A stretch of DNA of 64,000 nt. Origin: Rosistilla oblonga. Its GTDB lineage: Bacteria > Planctomycetota > Planctomycetia > Pirellulales > Pirellulaceae. The stretch's first letter is position 1; the number at the start of each line of letters is the position of its first letter. The position numbers and the translations under genes are program-made. Location: NCBI RefSeq assembly GCF_007751715.1, contig NZ_CP036292.1, positions 6,517,339 through 6,581,338 on the forward strand, given 5' to 3'. Below, piece after piece: positions 44,654 through 53,573 of this stretch. Below the pieces are notes generated by a model. That model had not been told where the DNA came from and searched no databases. It was given only the letters and a program-made list of their open reading frames with translations.

Positions 44654-45409
44654 TTAGCGTCGCGGTGAACAAGCAATGCGGGCCAGCATCGCAATCGATT
44701 TCACCGCCTCGCTGAGACTCAGCTTTGAAGACCCCTGAACGCGGTTGACGAAGCAAATCGGAATTTCGACGATCTTCGCATCGCGATGGGTCAGCAGCCA
44801 CAAGATCTCTTCCAGCATCGCGTACCCGCTGGCGCGAATTCGATTCAGGTCGACCTTATCGAGCGTGTCGACGCGATAACATCGATACGCTCCGCTGCAG
44901 TCGTGGGCTTGCAGCCCCAAGGCGATCCGAGCGACACGATTCAGCAGACCGCTGATCACCAATCGCGACATCGGCCAGCCTTCGATCGCTCCGCCGGGAA
45001 CGTAGCGTGAACCGATCACGACGTCAGCCTTTTCGCGCTGGGCGACGTCGACAAGCTTCGGAATTTCGACCGGGTCGTGACTCATGTCGCCATCGAGATT
45101 GACCAGGAAGTCGTAACCCGCGTCGCTGGCGTGTCGCATCGCAGCGACGATCGCGCTGCCGAGGCCTAGCTTGCGACCGCGTTGGTTCAATGTGAACCAA
45201 GGATCGCGCCCCGCCTTATCGGCAGCCCATTCGCCGGTCCCATCGGGCGATCCATCATCGACGACCAGCACGTCGGCTGACGGCAGGGCGGCGCGGATGC
45301 CAGCGACCAATTCGGGCAAGCTGTCGAGTTCGTTATACGTGCAGACAGCCACTAACACACGCGCCACCGGCGCGCCGCCATGCTCGTCCTTGTCGGGCGA
45401 ATCAATCAC
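44654..45409 (-). CDS. DPM1-like polyprenol monophosphomannose synthase (GT2)
   Basis: 251 aa family-2 glycosyltransferase. GT-A fold blocks: VLVAVCTYNELDSLPELV, VVDDGSPDGTGEWA, GLGSAIVAAMRHASDAGYDF, the metal site NLDGDMSHDP (DxD), and VIGSRYVPGGAIEGWPMSR. DCSGAYRCYR and the last block IPICFVNRVQGSSKLS are typical of dolichol/polyprenol-phosphate mannosyltransferases. It lacks the C-terminal membrane helices of longer homologues. Likely supplies lipid-linked mannose for protein or wall glycosylation at the inner membrane. It starts 18 nt before the stop of the esterase/SMP-30 gene region, possibly one transcript. Confidence 0.9.
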   Translation of the reverse strand: MIDSPDKDEHGGAPVARVLVAVCTYNELDSLPELVAGIRAALPSADVLVVDDGSPDGTGEWAADKAGRDPWFTLNQRGRKLGLGSAIVAAMRHASDAGYDFLVNLDGDMSHDPVEIPKLVDVAQREKADVVIGSRYVPGGAIEGWPMSRLVISGLLNRVARIALGLQAHDCSGAYRCYRVDTLDKVDLNRIRASGYAMLEEILWLLTHRDAKIVEIPICFVNRVQGSSKLSLSEAVKSIAMLARIACSPRR

Positions 45410-45427
45410 CGAATCTTTGCTCTCCGC

Positions 45428-47206
45428 CTACAGTCGTGGCTTGGGTGGTTTGACGGGTTGTTTCCAGTTGTCGGCACCGACTAACTGCGTTTTGCGACGA
45501 TAGATCTTGTCCACATTGGCCACGTACAGCGTCTTGCGATCGAGACCGCCAAACGTCGCGTAGCTGGGACGTCGCGAACCTGGAGGCATTGGCAAAATCA
45601 GATGCGAGCGTCCCGGTTGGTCGCAGATCTGAACGCCCATCGCCGTTGTGGAAATCAGCCAACCATCTTGGGAGACACACATCCCATCCAACAACCCGCG
45701 AGGATCGGCGGCCGGGATCTCCAGGTGAAAATAGGGCTGCTTGTATTTCAGCGATCCATCGTCGGCGATCTGGAAGGCGTTGATGAACCGCCCGGGGAAG
45801 TGGCCTACAAACAGCTGAGTCTGATCGGCGCTGAGTCCAATCCCGTTGCAGTCTTTGAAATTGTCGACAGCCTTCCGCTCGCGCGTCTTCGCGTCGAGCG
45901 ACCAGATCTTGCCGGCTGGCGGATCGGTGTAATAGATCGTTCCGTCGTGGCGAACGACGATGTCGTTGCTGGTCGTCCCCTCGGCGATGACTTCCATTTC
46001 AAGAGTCTTCAAATCCCAGGCGCGGATCTGGCGGGCACCGCTGGCGGCACCATACAGCCGGCCGTCGGGGCCCAAGGAGATCCCGTTCGTCTTTCCGGTA
46101 TCGGAGACGATCAGGCTGACCTCGCCATCGGGCGTGACCTTATAGAGTTCGCTCGCCGGAACGTCGGTAAAGTAGAGCGTGCCATCGTCGGTCACCGCCA
46201 AGCCCTCGGCCCACTTGTGCCCTTCGCTAACCAGTTCCCAGCCTTCGCCATCGACCAGGAATTTGTTGGCTTCGCTGTTGGATCGGTCCAGATGTGTGCT
46301 AACCGGTTGGGTATCAAAGTCTTTCCACAACCAACGCATCACGTCGGGCATGATCGCTGTGCCATGCTTGCTACTGTGGAAGCCTTCGCCCCAGGTGTGC
46401 TCGACTTCATATCCGGCCCACTGCAACGCTCGCAACAGCGTTTGGTTGGCCATCCACCAATCGCCGGCGTAGATGTTCAGATCGTTCGATCCGTCCTGCA
46501 GGTAAATCCGCAGCGGCTTCGGTTCGGTCTTGCGGACCAGCGTCGCTAGTTCGTGTCCGCCGCGGAGTCCGACATAGGTTCCGACGGTCGTGAAGACGCG
46601 GCGGAAATGATCGGGCCGTTGCCAAGCGACGTTGTAGGCGCAGATGCCGCCGGAGCTGCTGCCGCAGATCGCGCGAAGATTGGGATCGTCGGTCAGTTGA
46701 ACGTTGTGTTCCTTTTCGACAAACGGCAGCATCTCGTCGATCAGAAAGTTGGCGTAGCTATCGTCGACGCTGTCGTATTCATATGACCGATTGAATCGCG
46801 ATTGCGCGTTGTCGTTGGGGGCGGGGACGACACCGGGATTGATGAAGACGGCGATCGTGACGGGCATCTCGCCCGCAGCGATCAGATTGTCGAATATATT
46901 GGGGACGCGATAACCGCCCTCGCGCCGAGCGTATCCACCGCCGTCTTGGAAGACCATCAATGCTGCGGGTTTGGATCCGTCGTATTGCTTGGGGACATAG
47001 ACCCAATAATCGCGGACTGTTCCAGGATAGATCTGCGAAGCATTGAACACGCCCTTGGTGATCGTGCCGACGGGAACCCCTTCTTTGAGCAAAGCGTCGG
47101 GATGCTGCGGATAGCTTTCCGTCTGGCGGGTCTTCGGTTGCGCGGCGGCGAAGCTGGCGAGCAACAGCAGCGCGATGGCGGTTGTTAACGGGCGTGCTAT
47201 GTTCAT
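45428..47206 (-). CDS. secreted esterase fused to SMP-30/gluconolactonase propeller
   Basis: 592 aa. The ATG at 47204-47206 opens a signal peptide (MNIARPLTTAIALLLLASFA); 25 upstream in-frame residues are rejected. Residues ~45-320 form an esterase-D/enterochelin-esterase-type alpha/beta hydrolase: PKQYDGSKPAALMVFQDGGG, nucleophile S184 in CGSSSGGICAYN, Asp in YLQDGSNDLN, His in WGEGFHSSKHG. Residues ~335-590 form a six-bladed SMP-30/gluconolactonase propeller: WAEGLAVTDDGTLYFTDVPA, KTNGISLGPDGRLYGA, DCNGIGLSADQTQLFVG. The pairing suggests one enzyme that hydrolyses an ester or lactone of a sugar derivative in the periplasm. Separate genes for each half are common; the fusion seems a planctomycete habit. 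Confidence 0.9.
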   Translation of the reverse strand: MNIARPLTTAIALLLLASFAAAQPKTRQTESYPQHPDALLKEGVPVGTITKGVFNASQIYPGTVRDYWVYVPKQYDGSKPAALMVFQDGGGYARREGGYRVPNIFDNLIAAGEMPVTIAVFINPGVVPAPNDNAQSRFNRSYEYDSVDDSYANFLIDEMLPFVEKEHNVQLTDDPNLRAICGSSSGGICAYNVAWQRPDHFRRVFTTVGTYVGLRGGHELATLVRKTEPKPLRIYLQDGSNDLNIYAGDWWMANQTLLRALQWAGYEVEHTWGEGFHSSKHGTAIMPDVMRWLWKDFDTQPVSTHLDRSNSEANKFLVDGEGWELVSEGHKWAEGLAVTDDGTLYFTDVPASELYKVTPDGEVSLIVSDTGKTNGISLGPDGRLYGAASGARQIRAWDLKTLEMEVIAEGTTSNDIVVRHDGTIYYTDPPAGKIWSLDAKTRERKAVDNFKDCNGIGLSADQTQLFVGHFPGRFINAFQIADDGSLKYKQPYFHLEIPAADPRGLLDGMCVSQDGWLISTTAMGVQICDQPGRSHLILPMPPGSRRPSYATFGGLDRKTLYVANVDKIYRRKTQLVGADNWKQPVKPPKPRL

Positions 47207-47288
47207 TGGAGGTGCCTGGAAGGAAGTGCGGCGCGAGTGGAACGCTTGAGCAGCAAACTCTGATCCGTCGCGCGGAGCCAATAACGAA

Positions 47289-48635
47289 TCATCCCACTTT
47301 AAACAGCGAGATCGTGGAATCGAGCGTATTCTGGTCGATCAGGGCAACGATTACATCGCCCAGACGCAGCTGGTCTTTCGCCGTCGGAACACGGACAAAG
47401 CCGTCTCGCATGATCGCGGCGATCAGGCAGCGGCCCGACAGCGGCAATTGCATCAGCGGAGCCTTGGTGACCGGAACGTCTTCGTCGATTTCGATCTCGT
47501 ATACGCCGATCGATCCCTCGGGCAATTGACTCTGCGAAATGATCGGGCCATCGTTCATGAAGCCCATCACCTGACGAGCGACCGCGTCGCGTTCGCTGAC
47601 CGCCACATCGATGCCCAGTTTGGCGACGACGTTGGCATAGTCGGGACGGCCAACGACGGCCATCACCTTGTGCGCCCCGAGTTCTCGCGCTTCGACGCCC
47701 GCCATGATGTTGTTCTCATCGTTGCCGGTGCAGGCGACAAAATAGTCCGCCTTGCCGACTCCTTCGTCTTCCAAAACCGAGCGGCGATTGGCGTTGGCGG
47801 TGACCACGGTCGCCGATGGCAGCAGTGTGGCGAGGTGCTCGCAGCGTTGCGGATCTTCATCCAAGATCAAGATCCGGTACTCTGCCTTGTTAAGCGATTG
47901 AGCCAGATGATATCCGGTCTCGCCACCGCCGGCGATGATCACGTTGCGACGGGGGATGCGAGTCGATTCGGGAGCAAACTGAGCCCTGGCTTCGGCGACG
48001 TCTTTGGGGAATCCGATCAGGCTGATCGAATCGCCCGCGTGGATCTCGTCTTCACCACCGGCGATCCAACGACGCCCCTGACGCGAGATCGAACCGATCC
48101 GCACGCCGTGGCTGAGCTTCAATTCGCGAAGCGGTTTGCCGACGGCGGGAGCTTTGATCGCCACCGTCAATTCGTAGACTTCCAATTGCCCGCGAGCAAA
48201 GTGCTCCAACGGGATCGACCCCGGGTTGCGAATGCTGCGAGCCAGTTCGGTCGCCGAGAGCTGCTCGAGGCTCAACAGCCGATCGATGTTGAAGTGCTGT
48301 TGGTAATCGAAAGTGCTCATGTCGCGAAATGCGGGAGCGTAGACGCGAGCGATCGCCCGCCGCGCGCCAAGCGCCTTGGCCATGCTGGCCGCCACGATGT
48401 TGACTTCATCGTCGCCGGTCACCGCCAGACAGATATCGGCTCCGCAAATGTCGGCTTGGAACAAGACCGTGCTCTGCGATCCGCTGCCGTGGATCGCCCG
48501 GACATCCAGTTCGGCATTGATCCGGCGAACCTCTTCGGGATTGGTGTCGATCACCGTGACGCTGTGCCGGGCGCGACATAATAGATCGGCAATCCAAGTT
48601 CCCACCGTTCCGGCGCCGAGGATGATCGCTTGCAT
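47289..48635 (-). CDS. trkA: Trk potassium uptake regulator TrkA
   Basis: 448 aa, two RCK units in tandem. First Rossmann domain starts IILGAGTVGTWIADLL; second starts NVIIAGGGETGYHLAQSL near residue 230. Each is followed by a TrkA-C domain (e.g. GKPLRELKLSHGVRIGSISR and the final APLMQLPLSGRCLIAAIM). TrkA binds NAD(H) on the cytoplasmic face and gates the TrkH potassium channel; no trkH gene is in the window. Gene order here is trkA then, 82 nt on, the esterase fusion on the same strand; a functional link is unlikely. Confidence 0.94.
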   Translation of the reverse strand: MQAIILGAGTVGTWIADLLCRARHSVTVIDTNPEEVRRINAELDVRAIHGSGSQSTVLFQADICGADICLAVTGDDEVNIVAASMAKALGARRAIARVYAPAFRDMSTFDYQQHFNIDRLLSLEQLSATELARSIRNPGSIPLEHFARGQLEVYELTVAIKAPAVGKPLRELKLSHGVRIGSISRQGRRWIAGGEDEIHAGDSISLIGFPKDVAEARAQFAPESTRIPRRNVIIAGGGETGYHLAQSLNKAEYRILILDEDPQRCEHLATLLPSATVVTANANRRSVLEDEGVGKADYFVACTGNDENNIMAGVEARELGAHKVMAVVGRPDYANVVAKLGIDVAVSERDAVARQVMGFMNDGPIISQSQLPEGSIGVYEIEIDEDVPVTKAPLMQLPLSGRCLIAAIMRDGFVRVPTAKDQLRLGDVIVALIDQNTLDSTISLFKVG

Positions 48636-49178
48636 AAGTCGCTATCGAGCTCTTGAACTGAGGGAAAGGTTGTACTACCGCTGCCTCGCCGCAGCCTGAT
48701 AAATCGATTGGAAGGGGAGGGTGCAAATCGCGAGCAGCCGCCACGGCGCTGGCCGCTGTTTTTCGGGAACCAACCGGCGATCTGCGACCTGTCGATCGCA
48801 AGGTTTATCCTCGACGAAGGCCGCCGGAAGTCAGCCGTGCAGCCCCGCCGAAGGCCGGGATTATTGTAGTCGATCGGATGTGATAACCGAAGCGGGACAG
48901 ACCGGCAATGGCCGGCCCAGAGAGGCCAAACCTACCGTTCCAAGGGGTGCATCGGCTGGCCGCGCGAGCGACGATGCTAGCGGACCCCGCCTCTCCCTTG
49001 GCCGATTCCGTGGGGGTGCGCGGCCGCATATTGAGTGTTTTTTCAATTTATCGGGCAAACTTCTCGATCGAGACTGTAATCAGCCGCGCTCGGATTCCGA
49101 TTGAGTGGATTAGGACGGGCGTCGTTTTTTCCTTCAAGCTGACGACGGTGCGAGACAAGAATCGGAGAATCGCGAGCG
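48636..49178. other. long intergenic gap, no gene seen
   Basis: 543 nt between trkA (minus) and the small membrane protein (plus). A 127-codon open frame at 48721-49104 has Arg/Ser/Gly-rich shadow-like composition and no start context. Promoters for both sides are expected. No RNA structure was recognised by eye. Confidence 0.45.
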
Positions 49179-49400
49179 ATGGATCCCAGCTACTACTTCA
49201 CCAAAAACCCCGACTTGGCGGCCCTCCACGTGGCGGCCTTCTTCTTCGTGCTGGGCCTGGCTGTCGGCTGGGTCTTGTGGTCGGGCAACCGACGCCAGGT
49301 TCGCAACCTGGATCGCGAAAACGATGCGATCGCCAAACAGCTCGAAGCCGATTGCTTCCGGCAATCCCAACTGGAACGCGAGTCGTCGCTGTTGGGTTGA
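49179..49400 (+). CDS. small single-pass membrane protein with coiled coil
   Basis: 73 aa; ATG with GGAGA at 49164-49168. Residues ~15-38 form a membrane helix (ALHVAAFFFVLGLAVGWVLW), followed by a short charged amphipathic helix (RQVRNLDRENDAIAKQLEAD). The layout, a TM anchor then coiled coil, repeats in the much larger protein 76 nt downstream, so the two are likely co-transcribed and may interact. No family recognised. Confidence 0.65.
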   Translation: MDPSYYFTKNPDLAALHVAAFFFVLGLAVGWVLWSGNRRQVRNLDRENDAIAKQLEADCFRQSQLERESSLLG

Positions 49401-49476
49401 GTCCAACGGTCGATCTTCGCAGGTGAGCAGGCGAGGTTGCCCCCAGTTTCCGCGAGTCCCCAACGATTGAATTGCC

Positions 49477-51267
49477 ATGTTTATTGCACGTCTTGATTAT
49501 GCGATGACTCACCTGGGCTGGCTGGGTTTCCTAACAGCGATCTATTTCGCAGGGATCGGGATCTGGCTGGCTCAACTGTTGTGGCGGCGCAGCAAGGCGG
49601 CGATCTGGCAGGACCGCAGCGAGATCTTTTCCGAATACCGCGACTTGCACCTACGCGCGATCGAGAACCAAACCGAACTCCTGGAAGCCTGCGAGATCCA
49701 CGAGACCAGCCTCTTGCAACGCGAGGCGCAAGTCGCCGACTTGCGCAAGCAAGCCGCCGCAAAAGAAGCTCAACTGGCGGAGACGCAAAAACAACTTGCG
49801 ACCGCGGTAACCGCTCGCGAACAAGCCGAAGCGAACGGGCGATCTCATCGATCGGCGCTTGCCGGCAGCGAGACTCAACTGCAGCGACTGCAGGCGCAAC
49901 TGGAAGCGGCTGAAGCAAAGCTCGTCGAACAGCAACTGGCCAACGACAAACTGGATGCTGGGCATCAGTGCATGGCGACCTCTTGGAGCCAACAGGTGGC
50001 CAAGCTGGATGCCGCGTTGGCGTTGACAGCCAACGATGCCAAAGAAGCTCAAGCGAAACTGGCTCAAGGCGAGCAAGAGCTGATTCGGTTGCGAAACGAA
50101 AACAAACGACTGGCCGAGGAATTGGCCGACGCGGAAAACGATCAGGTCTCGATGGACCAAGTCGATCAAGAGTACCGGCGTTTGCGGGCCCAATTGACTA
50201 CGGTTCGCCAGCAGCTGGAAACGGCACAGACGAGTCTGGCCGAGCGCGATCAGCAATGCGAGCGTTTGACGGAAGAACTGCAAGCGACGCAGGAAGATCT
50301 GGAACTGCGTGGGATCTTGCTGGAAGATCTGCGCGTCGTGCAGACCGCAACGGTTGCGAAATTGAATGCTTGGCGACAGACCGACGACGAACTGACGGCA
50401 CTGGAAACCGAACTGGCCGAACTGCAAGCCAAGCTGACTGCCGTTGAACAGCAACGCGACGGAGCGCTGCAACGCGAACACGCAGCGGAACAGAAGCGTC
50501 AGCAGATCCAACACCGACTGGAAACCAAGGCGGAGGAAAGGGAGGCGATGCGAGCGGAGGACCGCGCGGAAATCGAAACGCTCCGCCAGCGGCTGACCGA
50601 CGCCGAAGATCGGCTCGACGCCGTCATCCAACGCCCCAGCGATGCCGACGATCTGACCGAGATCTTTGGCGTCAGCCGACGTCTGGAAGAACAACTGAAC
50701 GCGGCCGGCGTATTCCGCTTCGAACAGATCGCCGGATGGACCAACCGGCAGAAATGCCAGATCGAACAGCAACTGGGTCTACCGGGACGGGTGCGTGACG
50801 AGAAATGGTGCGACCAAGCGAAAGAGCTGCTGGCCGCGGGTGACGAATCGGGCGAGCGAACGCCCGAACCGGTGAAGCCCAAGGCGACGTCTTACCTGCG
50901 AGCACTCCGGACCTACGGCAACGTCTCGGTCACCGTCGACGAATCGCTAGGCGTCGTCTTCAATCGCCGCCCCAGCTATGTCGACGATCTGACAGTTGTC
51001 CGCGGGATCGGGCAGGTCAACCAACGCTGCCTGCGGAAAGCGGGCGTCTACCGCCTGCAACAGATCGCCGACTGGAACGAATACAACGTCTGGGCGTTCA
51101 ACGAATTGTTGAGCTTCAAGGGGCGGATCGAACGCGAGAATTGGGTCGGCCAAGCGCAAGACCTGCTGGCATCGCGCGGTAAACAAGACGCAGACGAGAC
51201 GGTATCGATCAGCATCGACTCGGCGAACGATTCGAGCGACGGCGAATCGAGTCGCGCCGCGGCCTAA
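49477..51267 (+). CDS. membrane-anchored coiled coil with two helix-hairpin-helix modules
   Basis: 596 aa. One membrane helix (~13-36, WLGFLTAIYFAGIGIWLAQL) is followed by a very long coiled coil (~60-380) rich in Gln/Glu/Ala heptads (AAEAKLVEQQLANDKLDAGH). Two similar helical modules follow. The first (~388-450) reads DDLTEIFGVSRRLEEQLNAA, then GVFRFEQIAGWTN; the second (~500-560) reads DDLTVVRGIGQVNQRCLRKA, then GVYRLQQIADWNEYNVWAFN. These match the COG3743-type helix-hairpin-helix region often annotated as flap-endonuclease-like 5' nuclease. No nuclease catalytic cluster is seen, so DNA or protein binding at the membrane is the safer guess. Confidence 0.8.
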   Translation: MFIARLDYAMTHLGWLGFLTAIYFAGIGIWLAQLLWRRSKAAIWQDRSEIFSEYRDLHLRAIENQTELLEACEIHETSLLQREAQVADLRKQAAAKEAQLAETQKQLATAVTAREQAEANGRSHRSALAGSETQLQRLQAQLEAAEAKLVEQQLANDKLDAGHQCMATSWSQQVAKLDAALALTANDAKEAQAKLAQGEQELIRLRNENKRLAEELADAENDQVSMDQVDQEYRRLRAQLTTVRQQLETAQTSLAERDQQCERLTEELQATQEDLELRGILLEDLRVVQTATVAKLNAWRQTDDELTALETELAELQAKLTAVEQQRDGALQREHAAEQKRQQIQHRLETKAEEREAMRAEDRAEIETLRQRLTDAEDRLDAVIQRPSDADDLTEIFGVSRRLEEQLNAAGVFRFEQIAGWTNRQKCQIEQQLGLPGRVRDEKWCDQAKELLAAGDESGERTPEPVKPKATSYLRALRTYGNVSVTVDESLGVVFNRRPSYVDDLTVVRGIGQVNQRCLRKAGVYRLQQIADWNEYNVWAFNELLSFKGRIERENWVGQAQDLLASRGKQDADETVSISIDSANDSSDGESSRAAA

Positions 51268-51327
51268 TAAGGAACTCCGCCGTCTTTTCGCGAGCGTTTT
51301 CCGCCGCCAGCGACCACTCAAACTAAA

Positions 51328-51358
51328 ACGGGAATGCGTCCGAAGATCGCATTCCCGT
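51328..51358 (-). terminator. hairpin terminator between convergent genes
   Basis: Perfect 11-bp stem ACGGGAATGCG / CGCATTCCCGT with a 9-nt loop. On the minus strand it is followed by CGTTTTAGTTT, so it most likely ends the YTV-protein transcript. Confidence 0.75.
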
Positions 51359-51387
51359 CATGAGTTATCAAACGTGAAGGACGTTGC

Positions 51388-53145
51388 TTAATTGCAACCC
51401 GCGGTACCGCAACCGCCGCTGCAGCCTGCCGCTCCACAACCGCTGCCGCAGTTGCCCGCTGGTGCACATCCGCCACCAACGCCGTTGCCTTGGCAACCGT
51501 AGCTAGCCGCGCCACCTTGCGAAACCTGACCGCATGGATAAACGGTCTCTTCGACAACCTTCGGCACCATCTTGCAGACCTGCACGGTCACTTCACGCAT
51601 GCTGGTGAAAGGAACCTTGACGGTGTATTCCTCGACCGATTCTTCGGCAACGCGATCGTATCGCGTGGTCTCATACGCTTCGGTCAGGACCTCGGGAACG
51701 TTCACGGTGTAGGAGACTTCTTTGGTCTTCTGCACGGGGTGATACGAAACGACGGGGTAGGTTTCGGTTCGCACTTCTTCCTTGAACGACAGTTCGCGGC
51801 GAGTTCGCTCGCGTGTCTCTTCGGTGTACTCGACGACCTTGCGTGGACGCGTGCGCGTTTCATCGACGTAGTGAACGACCTTGCGAATCCCGGTGCGTTG
51901 TTCGGGTTGGTAGACCAGATAGGTGCACTCGTAAGGAATCTGTTGCTGCTGTTCTTCGTAGACGGTGTAGCTGACCTCGTGTTGCTGCGATTGCATTTCA
52001 ACGACGGGGACTTCTTCGGTCTGCAAATTTGGAACCCAGACGCGGCGAGTTACCGTTTGAGTCGCTGGTGCAACGGCGACGCTGTGGCCGCCGATCACTT
52101 GTTCGCCACATCCGCTGCAGCCGCCGTTGGCAGCGCTTCCGCAATTAGCTGTCGCGGTATGCGAACCCGAGCAGCCACAACTGCGAGCTTGGCATGCGCT
52201 GCAACTGCCGCAGCGACGCGATGCACACGAGCTGGCATATCCGCCCGATCCACAACCGCCATACGAACCGCAACCGCCCATGTTGGAAGCGGTCTGATTG
52301 CCGCTGTAACATCCGCCCGCTGACGCAGGAACGGCCGCGGGGACGGGAGCCGCGATCACTTCGTCGACTCGTGTTTCCCAATGTCCGTAGTCTTTGGTGA
52401 CGGTTTGCGTGCGGGTGACGGGAACGTCGATGTTGATCAACCGCCGCTTGACGACAGGGACTGCGTTGGTGACGGTTTGGATTTTTGTTTCGGTTTGCGG
52501 AACGGGAACGTTCACGGTGTAGGTGAACTCCTCGTCGGTCAGCTGGGGAACGCTGACGGTGTAGCTCTCTTCGCGCTCGACGATCTGAGGGACGCGGACG
52601 GTGTAGGTCTCGGGAACTTCGTTCCAAACCGGCACGGTGTGCGTCTGTTCGATCGTCTGCATGTCGGTTTGAGCGACAAGTTCGGTGTATTCGACCGTCT
52701 TGCTTTCGGTCTTGGCTTGCATCACGGTTCGCGTGCGGTATTTCGTTTCGGTAACCGGCACCGTGCGATAGGTCGTCTTGGTGCGATAGCGAACTTCGTC
52801 GCGATATTCGGTGGTCGGTTGAGCACGCGTTTCGGTGACGTAAGTCGGCACCATGATGACCTTGGCAATCGTCATCGGTCCGCACAGCGGCTGAGTCGCA
52901 GGAACGGCAGCGGGAGCGTAGCTGTTGATCGCGCAACCGGCATCCTGTTGGGGAGCCGCGTAGCCGATGCTGGGCTGAGTCGCGTAGCCGACGTTTGAAC
53001 CGCAGCCGGGGACAACGGCACATCCACCGCCGGCACACGGATCGGTACATCCGCCACACGGGATACACGGCTGCCCGGCGGTCGCCGCCGAAACGAAGCT
53101 CAACAGCATGAGCATCGCGGCTGCCAACGAGAATCGAGAGTTCAT
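51388..53145 (-). CDS. YTV-repeat cysteine-rich planctomycete cell-wall protein
   Basis: 585 aa. ATG at 53143-53145 with GGAG 10 nt upstream starts the signal peptide (MNSRFSLAAAMLMLLSFVSA). Layout: Cys/Gly-rich stretch (~24-70, CIPCGGCTDPCAGGGC), first repeat block (~95-260) of units built on TYV/YTV and RTVPVTE, a central Cys/Gly/Ser-rich block (~275-345), second repeat block (~355-545, EVSYTVYEEQQQQIPYECTY), and a Cys/Gly-rich tail ending GGCGTAGCN. Many Tyr-Thr-Val triplets match the YTV domain described for cell-wall proteins of Rhodopirellula baltica. The ~40 Cys residues suggest disulfide cross-linking into a proteinaceous envelope layer. Confidence 0.88.
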   Translation of the reverse strand: MNSRFSLAAAMLMLLSFVSAATAGQPCIPCGGCTDPCAGGGCAVVPGCGSNVGYATQPSIGYAAPQQDAGCAINSYAPAAVPATQPLCGPMTIAKVIMVPTYVTETRAQPTTEYRDEVRYRTKTTYRTVPVTETKYRTRTVMQAKTESKTVEYTELVAQTDMQTIEQTHTVPVWNEVPETYTVRVPQIVEREESYTVSVPQLTDEEFTYTVNVPVPQTETKIQTVTNAVPVVKRRLINIDVPVTRTQTVTKDYGHWETRVDEVIAAPVPAAVPASAGGCYSGNQTASNMGGCGSYGGCGSGGYASSCASRRCGSCSACQARSCGCSGSHTATANCGSAANGGCSGCGEQVIGGHSVAVAPATQTVTRRVWVPNLQTEEVPVVEMQSQQHEVSYTVYEEQQQQIPYECTYLVYQPEQRTGIRKVVHYVDETRTRPRKVVEYTEETRERTRRELSFKEEVRTETYPVVSYHPVQKTKEVSYTVNVPEVLTEAYETTRYDRVAEESVEEYTVKVPFTSMREVTVQVCKMVPKVVEETVYPCGQVSQGGAASYGCQGNGVGGGCAPAGNCGSGCGAAGCSGGCGTAGCN

Positions 53146-53573
53146 TCTTTTTGTCTCCAAACGACTTGCGAACGCCGTAGCGTTCCTATTTTCGATTTCT
53201 GCGAATCAACGGGCGCGGCGGGACCGCGCAGCAGGAGATCCTTTAAATAAGACCGCGTGCCAGTATATTTAACCCGAATCTTCGTTAAAACAGAAAAGAT
53301 AGGAATAAATGGCGATCTTTCCATTCTTTCCCCCTCCCACCCGAAACGGATGAATGCACATCCGTCGACGCCACAGCTTTTCGTTGCCTTCTCACGACGC
53401 CGCTCTGCTGCGAGAGGGCCCACTGGCGGGGGGCAACCAGATCTGACGCGACGCTCTGTTTGCGGAAGAGGAAGCGATTTTGTGACCTAACCTTTTTTGT
53501 GGATGCCCCGCGCCAGCGGTGCGCCTGGTTAAAAAACGCAAGATCGCAGCGCTTCCTGGAGCCCCTCACCCCG
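53146..53573. other. divergent intergenic region, no gene
   Basis: 428 nt between the YTV gene (minus) and the TPR gene (plus). An AT-rich stretch around 53240-53320 is the likely promoter zone. No repeat was recognised. Confidence 0.45.

Noticed and set aside
48721-49104. 127-codon open frame between trkA and the small membrane protein
   Set aside because: No ribosome-binding site and Arg/Ser/Gly-rich shadow-like composition.
49651-50772. 373-codon minus-strand open frame rich in Leu/Phe
   Set aside because: Antisense of a Gln/Glu coiled coil, which automatically reads as Leu/Phe; not a membrane protein.
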